In this document: positions 8,601 through 11,992 of the stretch, in pieces
How the letters are laid out: each line of letters starts with the position of its first letter
Position numbering within the stretch: the first letter of the stretch is position 1
Assembly: GCA_043778625.1 (NCBI GenBank)
Contig: JAYWFU010000142.1
Coordinates: 1-11,992, forward strand
Source: JACMRI01 sp043778625
GTDB taxonomy: Bacteria > Bacteroidota > Bacteroidia > UBA4408
Reading direction: 5' to 3'
Length of the DNA: 11,992 nucleotides
Made by a program: the position numbers and the translations under genes
The notes under the pieces: model-generated
Databases searched by the model: none
Seen by the model: only the letters and a program-made list of their open reading frames with translations
What the model was told of the DNA's origin: nothing

Positions 8601-10813
8601 TTATTAAATGGGATTGGAATTTTAACGATGCTTCATTAGGTCAATCTCAATACGCAAATACACAAACACCAATACACACTTACCCTAATCCTACCAGCAC
8701 TGGGTTTGATGTAATACTACACGTTGAAAATAATTATGGGTGTAAGGACTCTATTAAAAAACACATCATTATTTTCCCTAAGCCTAAAGCTGACTTTACA
8801 TTTGACACCTCTTGTGCAACTATACCCACACAATTTTATAATTTATCTCAGCACCCTGGTACTTTTGCAATTTATATTTGGGCGTTTGGTGATGGTAATT
8901 GGTCGGTTTATACCAGAGACCCTTATTATGCCTACCAAAACGACACTGGATTTACCGTAATGTTGGCCGTTCAAGACCAAAACAGGTGTCAAGATACTAT
9001 ATATAAAAAAATTAACGTAAGGCCAACTCCGCAATCGGGATTTAATGTAGATATAGTTTGTAACGGATTGCCTACTCACTTTACTGATACCATTGCCCGT
9101 AATCAATTAGCTACTACCAATTGGTTTTGGACTTTTGGAGATGGTGCTTCGTCAGCAAGTAATACGCCAGTTCATCAATACGCAAATCCTGGCTCTTATA
9201 CCACAACTGTAATTAACACTGACAAGTCAAGCGGGTGTACCTCCACTTACACTAAAGTAGTTACGGTTTTGGATATTGTACGTGCTAAGTTTGACATTAG
9301 AGATTCCATATTTTGTCAGGGGGACATTGTACCTTATCAGGATTTAACATCCGCCACAAGCCCTTATACGGTGCAAACCTATAGTTGGCATTTTGGCGAT
9401 GGCGGTACTAGTACTCTACAAAATCCAACCTATGCGTTTGATACTTCTGGTGTGTTTATTGACACACTAAGCGTTACTACTAATGGTGGTTGTAATAGTA
9501 AATACATGCGCAACATTTACATAAATCCTAAGCCCAAAGCTGACTTTAGCGCCTTTAATTTTTGCGACCAAACACAAACACAATTTGCGGATAGCAGCAT
9601 AGTTAAAACGGGACAAACCATACAATGGTTTTGGAACTTTGGTAATGCAGGAGCAAGCCAATTACAAAACCCAAGTTACACCTACCCTGCCCCAGGCAAA
9701 TATTCCGTAACCTTAACTACCACTACGGGCAAGGGGTGCAAAGATACCATGCAAAAATTTATTGATATATATCCTAAACCTATAGCTGGCTTTATATCTA
9801 ACTTAGCTTGCTTTAGCGATAGCACACATTTTACTGATACTTCAAAAATAGCAAGCGGAACTATCATTAACTGGAACTGGAATTTTGATGATGGTAGCTT
9901 TGGTAATTTACACCCTAGCTTTAACCACTATTTTAATGTGGTAAACGATACGTTTAATGTGCAACTAGCGGTAGAAAGCGACAAAGGCTGTAAAGATACT
10001 TTGGTACAAAAAGTAAATTTATTACCTATTGTTAAATTTAATATTGATGCACTTAATGCAGAGGGTTGCCAGCCCTATAACGCATTGTTTGTGGATAGTA
10101 GCGTAGTGGCGAGTCCATCTACCATTAGTAATTGGAAATGGGGCTTTGGCGATGGCGATTTTAGCTACGAAACTAATCCTGCACACATGTACTTGCGTGA
10201 TGGTGTATACTATGTGAACCTAGAGGTTACTACGTCTGACAACTGTAAATTTACGGAAGTATTACAGTACCCAGTAATTGTGCACCCACACCCTGTGGCT
10301 AATTTTAATAACGATTATTACGAAACTGATGTATCTAATGCTAGTATGACTTTTGCTAACTCATCAGCCAATAGTAACCACTACGTATGGAACTTTGGCG
10401 ATGGCACAACATCAACTGAAATTAATCCGTCGCACATATTCCCTGACTCGGGTACTTACATAGTGCAGTTAAACGTGGCTGATAATTTTGGCTGTATGGA
10501 TAGTACAGTTAAGGTAGTGCGGGTAAATGGCATATACTCGCTGTACATACCTAATTCGTTTACGCCTAACCACGATGGTATTAACGATATATTTAAAGCC
10601 TATGGCTATGGAGTTACTAATTTTAAATTAGAAATATTTACACGCTGGGGCGATAAGGTATTTAACAGTATTAAAATTACTGATGGCTGGGACGGCAAAA
10701 ACGACAATGGCGTTGACGCTCCCGTAGATAGTTATGTGTACAGGGTTTCTATTGAACGTTTTGACGAATTAAAACCCAAAATATATACAGGTAACGTTAC
10801 GCTAGTGCGTTAA
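5630..10813 (+). CDS. Giant PKD-repeat surface protein with T9SS type B (gliding motility-associated) C-terminal domain
   Basis: This is a 1727-aa exported, probably cell-surface or secreted, adhesin-like protein. Residues 1-25 form a signal peptide (LLAFIANKATAQ). Residues 26 to about 150 show no repeat signature. From about 165 to 1630 there are about 16 PKD or PKD-like beta-sandwich repeats. Seven keep an exact W-x-[FM]-GDG core (for example WNMGDG, WNFGDG near 285, WGFGDG, and WNFGDG near 1587). Others are degenerate (WNYGNG, WKFGDN, WDFGNV, WNFNDA, WNFDDG). Neighbouring repeats are joined by a PKPxADF-type linker. Residues 1635-1727 are the CHU_C/type B sorting domain: IPNSFTPNHDGINDIF, then FTRWGDKVF, DGWDGK and GNVTLVR. 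Known type B cargo such as SprB needs a PorP/SprF partner, and one lies 1.1 kb upstream. No catalytic domain is visible, so binding or adhesion is inferred. The ATG at 5630 immediately precedes the signal peptide. Confidence 0.9.
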   Translation: MKIHLHKIVCILILLAFIANKATAQGVTPSDGGCGTRPTPLISSIQSVSGNTVICVASTPAAVSLTTSNSVGTGINANHTQFLIYTEFSLSNSGFIEAGNPLPITFNPTISSYNPIKYSLVLVDTSTANYCRDSSSVTIQLVPALGPNLAISAKDRDGDSVYCVIPGDPNAASDPVKFKPQFNMPAGTDLTGYAFTWNMGDGTPSFTLNDTATFLYTYNNQGIFNVTMHTLSPGGCTDDDTIKITYIRTNNLAILPMTGVGKRFCVPQTYLAEMPAGVFYDRFVWNFGDGTASVTTYTNSVPSHTYIKKGLFNITVSGFNACGSDGAALFNLDAIKGAKAYFSNKSGGVETLLGCEPMLITFKDTSKDVPTTWAPQGPPAGAPNFNPTGYFVRWDLGTAHAPFDVTSGTHNPPPQSYSAGVYYIKLIAYSFCGNDTIIKKLIVNRPPIANFTYNTSGICSPVLVSSIINTSIDTGYAPTYNWTINGTTVGTTTNIPNQTITTTGSTLVNAPVNLTVTNNCGSNTKLTTVASNPAVVANFKVNEDSICTGQSLLVTDLSQGTALSYNWNYGGNGNTSNATNSPSTQSYTTLGKDTIKLILTGACGTKTKKQPLIIKGYPKANVTTADSVICPGATAKFTNATNSGNASTYSWANGASSNPTSSTNASFETVQYSNPGIVYVKLTVDSIGCKTTDSVKVRINPRPFTQIAANKLSVCSPDTVVFTNNSVLNTGDTYYWNYGNGVTSTSFAPQATPPLVYSSFDDSTITVYFKISSGTSGCVDSNSLVINTHPYPTSNFTVNDTVCLGGESSFANTTSQTITGTLNDSWKFGDNVTSVDKNPKHTYSAVGNYEITLQSTSQYGCVNVHKDTITILGIPVPLFNFPIVCEKDSTQLDASPSTGAASYSWDFGNVATGANNTSTAMSPKHLYSTNGIFTVKLTIKNSFGCTDSLKQVVKVNPKPVADFKFGNAGFGTGGTCAQKPISFLDQSSTNIIKWDWNFNDASLGQSQYANTQTPIHTYPNPTSTGFDVILHVENNYGCKDSIKKHIIIFPKPKADFTFDTSCATIPTQFYNLSQHPGTFAIYIWAFGDGNWSVYTRDPYYAYQNDTGFTVMLAVQDQNRCQDTIYKKINVRPTPQSGFNVDIVCNGLPTHFTDTIARNQLATTNWFWTFGDGASSASNTPVHQYANPGSYTTTVINTDKSSGCTSTYTKVVTVLDIVRAKFDIRDSIFCQGDIVPYQDLTSATSPYTVQTYSWHFGDGGTSTLQNPTYAFDTSGVFIDTLSVTTNGGCNSKYMRNIYINPKPKADFSAFNFCDQTQTQFADSSIVKTGQTIQWFWNFGNAGASQLQNPSYTYPAPGKYSVTLTTTTGKGCKDTMQKFIDIYPKPIAGFISNLACFSDSTHFTDTSKIASGTIINWNWNFDDGSFGNLHPSFNHYFNVVNDTFNVQLAVESDKGCKDTLVQKVNLLPIVKFNIDALNAEGCQPYNALFVDSSVVASPSTISNWKWGFGDGDFSYETNPAHMYLRDGVYYVNLEVTTSDNCKFTEVLQYPVIVHPHPVANFNNDYYETDVSNASMTFANSSANSNHYVWNFGDGTTSTEINPSHIFPDSGTYIVQLNVADNFGCMDSTVKVVRVNGIYSLYIPNSFTPNHDGINDIFKAYGYGVTNFKLEIFTRWGDKVFNSIKITDGWDGKNDNGVDAPVDSYVYRVSIERFDELKPKIYTGNVTLVR

Positions 10814-10881
10814 TTTTATTCGATATAAACACTTATTAATTCTTCAATTATTAATGTATTTTTAGCATATAAATAATTGAT

Positions 10882-10971
10882 ATGAGCAACCGCATTACTA
10901 CTAAAATTTTAATTACTGGCGGAGCTGGATTTATAGGTTGCAACTTGGCTCGTTATTTTGTAGTTAATTGA
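10882..10971 (+). pseudogene. Truncated NAD-dependent sugar epimerase/dehydratase, N-terminal stub only
   Basis: The codons from ATG 10882 read MSNRITTKILITGGAGFIGCNLARYFVVN and then TGA. KILITGGAGFIG is the first beta strand and GxxGxxG dinucleotide-binding loop of extended SDR enzymes (UDP-sugar epimerases and dehydratases, CDP-paratose epimerase and relatives). Full-length members run to roughly 300-350 residues; here everything after the first helix is missing. The following 40 nt do not continue the fold in any frame that I can read, so a deletion or recombination replaced the rest. The exact substrate class cannot be told from 29 residues. It lies 68 nt after the PKD protein gene on the same strand. 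Confidence 0.75.
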
Positions 10972-11009
10972 TTATTGTATTTTAACACATAAATAACAAG
11001 TACACAATT

Positions 11010-11021
11010 ATGAAAAAAATC
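11010..11021 (+). pseudogene. Start of a gene interrupted by the insertion sequence (ATG AAA AAA ATC)
   Basis: ATG at 11010 begins M-K-K-I, the commonest opening of exported proteins in this genome type (compare the PorP/SprF gene at 3613). The left inverted repeat of the insertion sequence starts at the very next base, 11022. Read on into the element, the frame reaches a TAG at 11067-11069 after 19 residues. The remainder of the gene, if it survives, lies beyond the window after position 11992. That this was a real gene is inferred from the typical opening and the AT-rich leader upstream. Confidence 0.4.
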
Positions 11022-11033
11022 ACTGACCTAGGC
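11022..11033 (+). repeat. Left terminal inverted repeat of the IS1595-family element
   Basis: ACTGACCTAGGC is the exact reverse complement of 11979-11990. Beyond the 12 bp, the two ends agree at 7 of the next 11 positions (for example TTAAT at 11040-11044), suggesting a longer imperfect repeat of about 23 bp. Confidence 0.85.
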
Positions 11034-11085
11034 TTATTGTTAATGAATAAAAAGCGAGTAGATTTGTAGAATAAATTAAAAAACA

Positions 11086-11976
11086 ATGGAACAAAAGTAT
11101 CAAAGCCTATCCCTTTTTGACTTTCAAGAGCAATTTAGTACCACTAGCCAATGCTTAGATTATTTGGTAAAATTAAAGTGGAGTAATGGCTATAAGTGTG
11201 CTAAATGCAGTAACAAAAAGTGGTTAAAAGGTACTAAGGCGCACGATAGGCAATGTTCTAAATGTTGTTATTGCGAATCTCCTACAGCAGGCACTCTTTT
11301 TCACCAATTAAAGTTTGATTTAGTTAAAGCGTTTTACATTGTGTTTTTTGTAAGCACAAATAAAAAAGGTATTACGAGTACTGAACTAAGTAGGAAATTA
11401 GCTTTACGCCAAAAAACGTGCTGGCTTTTTAAACGTAAAGTAATGAAGGCTATGGGAGGTAGTGGTAATTTTTTACTACAGGGTACTGTCGAGGTAGATG
11501 AAACCGTGGTTGGTGGCTCGGAAGAAGGCGTTAGAGGGCGTAAAAACGGCAAGAAAAAACTGGTGGTTATTGCTATTGAAAAGAAGAAAAAAGGAGTGAG
11601 TAGATTTTATGCCAAAGTAATAGAAAATGCTGGGGCATTGAATTTGGGTAAATTTATGAAAGAAACAATTACTCCGAAAGCTAATATAAAGACCGATGAA
11701 TGGGCAGGATACAGGCCACTAATAAAACACTTTAAAAATTTAACTCAAGTAAAATCAGGTAAAAAGGGACGTAATTTCCCTGAACTTCATCGTGTAATAA
11801 TGAATTTTAAAGGATGGTTAAGAGGAATGCACCACCATGTAGATGACTTGCAAGAGTATATTAATGAATACACCTATCGGTTCAATAGAAGCTTTATGAA
11901 AGAAAATATTTTTGAAAACTTAGTGCAAAGAATGGTATTGGCAAATCCGTGTACGTACAAAATGATTATTAAGTAA
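11086..11976 (+). CDS. IS1595-family (ISXO2-like) DDE transposase
   Basis: This transposase mobilises the element that carries it. An N-terminal zinc ribbon is formed by C38/C41 (YKCAKC) and C57/C60 (QCSKC), followed by TAGTLFHQLKF, typical of the IS1595 group. The catalytic DDE core has D138 in VEVDETVVGG, D204 in IKTDEWAGY and E261 in YINEYTYRFNR, with the family's H-H-H-V element (249-252) just before the last one. The KNGKKKLV stretch (153-160) after the first Asp is the usual basic loop. The length of 296 aa is full size, and no stop or frameshift is present, so it is probably active. ATG 11086 is followed by the expected N-terminal region; it lies 52 nt inside the left repeat, and the stop lies 2 nt before the right one. 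Confidence 0.93.
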   Translation: MEQKYQSLSLFDFQEQFSTTSQCLDYLVKLKWSNGYKCAKCSNKKWLKGTKAHDRQCSKCCYCESPTAGTLFHQLKFDLVKAFYIVFFVSTNKKGITSTELSRKLALRQKTCWLFKRKVMKAMGGSGNFLLQGTVEVDETVVGGSEEGVRGRKNGKKKLVVIAIEKKKKGVSRFYAKVIENAGALNLGKFMKETITPKANIKTDEWAGYRPLIKHFKNLTQVKSGKKGRNFPELHRVIMNFKGWLRGMHHHVDDLQEYINEYTYRFNRSFMKENIFENLVQRMVLANPCTYKMIIK

Positions 11977-11978
11977 AT

Positions 11979-11990
11979 GCCTAGGTCAGT
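11979..11990 (-). repeat. Right terminal inverted repeat of the IS1595-family element
   Basis: GCCTAGGTCAGT on the + strand is the exact reverse complement of 11022-11033. Only two bases (AA) remain in the window beyond it. Confidence 0.85.
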
Positions 11991-11992
11991 AA

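Larger units (their letters stand above)
11022..11990 (+). mobile_element. Complete IS1595-family (ISXO2-like) insertion sequence, 969 bp
   Basis: The element is bounded by 12-bp perfect terminal inverted repeats and contains a single full-length transposase gene on the + strand. About 970 bp is a normal size for the family. Members usually generate 8-bp target duplications. The 8 bp to the left are AAAAAATC (11014-11021), and the only two bases visible on the right are AA, which agrees but proves little. The outer boundaries are set by the inverted repeats; the bases just outside them differ (C on the left, T equivalent on the right). Confidence 0.8.

Noticed and set aside
8724..8960. A plus-strand 78-codon frame and several minus-strand frames inside the PKD and amidase genes
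   Set aside because: They lie wholly within convincing genes in another frame and show no domain or motif; treated as shadows.
5630..10813. Tandem repeats considered as a CRISPR-like or satellite array
   Set aside because: The periodicity is at protein level (PKD folds of about 80-100 residues) within one open frame; DNA identity is limited to short linker segments.
10835..10855. ATTAAT repeated around a short spacer after the PKD gene stop, considered as a terminator
   Set aside because: ATTAAT is self-complementary and the stem would have six A-T pairs only; too weak to call.
11010..11069. A 19-residue frame starting at ATG 11010 and running into the insertion sequence
   Set aside because: It is a chance fusion of a broken gene start with the left end of the element, not a gene of its own.

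Overview
The window looks like a chromosomal segment from a Bacteroidota bacterium. It is AT-rich, and three successive genes carry hallmarks of the type IX secretion system (T9SS): a type A sorting domain, a PorP/SprF-family barrel and a type B (gliding-motility-associated, CHU_C) sorting domain. There are no strong Shine-Dalgarno sequences, as is usual in that phylum. I cannot name the genus.

Layout. Positions 1-481 hold no intact gene, but they contain the decayed start of a small exported protein (180-370): its start codon reads ACG and its frame breaks once. Next comes a 1031-aa secreted modular N-acetylmuramoyl-L-alanine amidase (482-3577). A PorP/SprF-family outer-membrane protein (3613-4530) and a D-glycero-beta-D-manno-heptose-7-phosphate kinase of the RfaE1 type (4567-5556) follow at gaps of only 35-36 nt. 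A weak terminator-like hairpin separates these from a 1727-aa surface protein built from about 16 PKD or PKD-like repeats and ending in a type B sorting domain (5630-10813). All genes are on the + strand.

The right end is disturbed. A 29-codon stub of a NAD-dependent sugar epimerase/dehydratase (10882-10971) stops just after its nucleotide-binding glycine motif. About 40 nt later a second gene start (ATG at 11010) is cut after four codons by an apparently complete IS1595-family (ISXO2-like) element at 11022-11990, with 12-bp perfect terminal inverted repeats and an intact DDE transposase.

How the genes may fit together. The PorP/SprF protein is the kind of partner that type B CTD cargo needs for export, so it is a natural candidate partner for the PKD protein despite the heptose kinase lying between them. 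The kinase and the epimerase remnant both belong to surface-sugar nucleotide pathways, which fits a cell-envelope locus. I see no CRISPR array, rRNA, tRNA or obvious defence system. No wholly new system is evident. The most informative anomalies are the erosion at both ends, the fresh-looking insertion with a checkable target-duplication prediction, and small repeats or hairpins at two gene starts.
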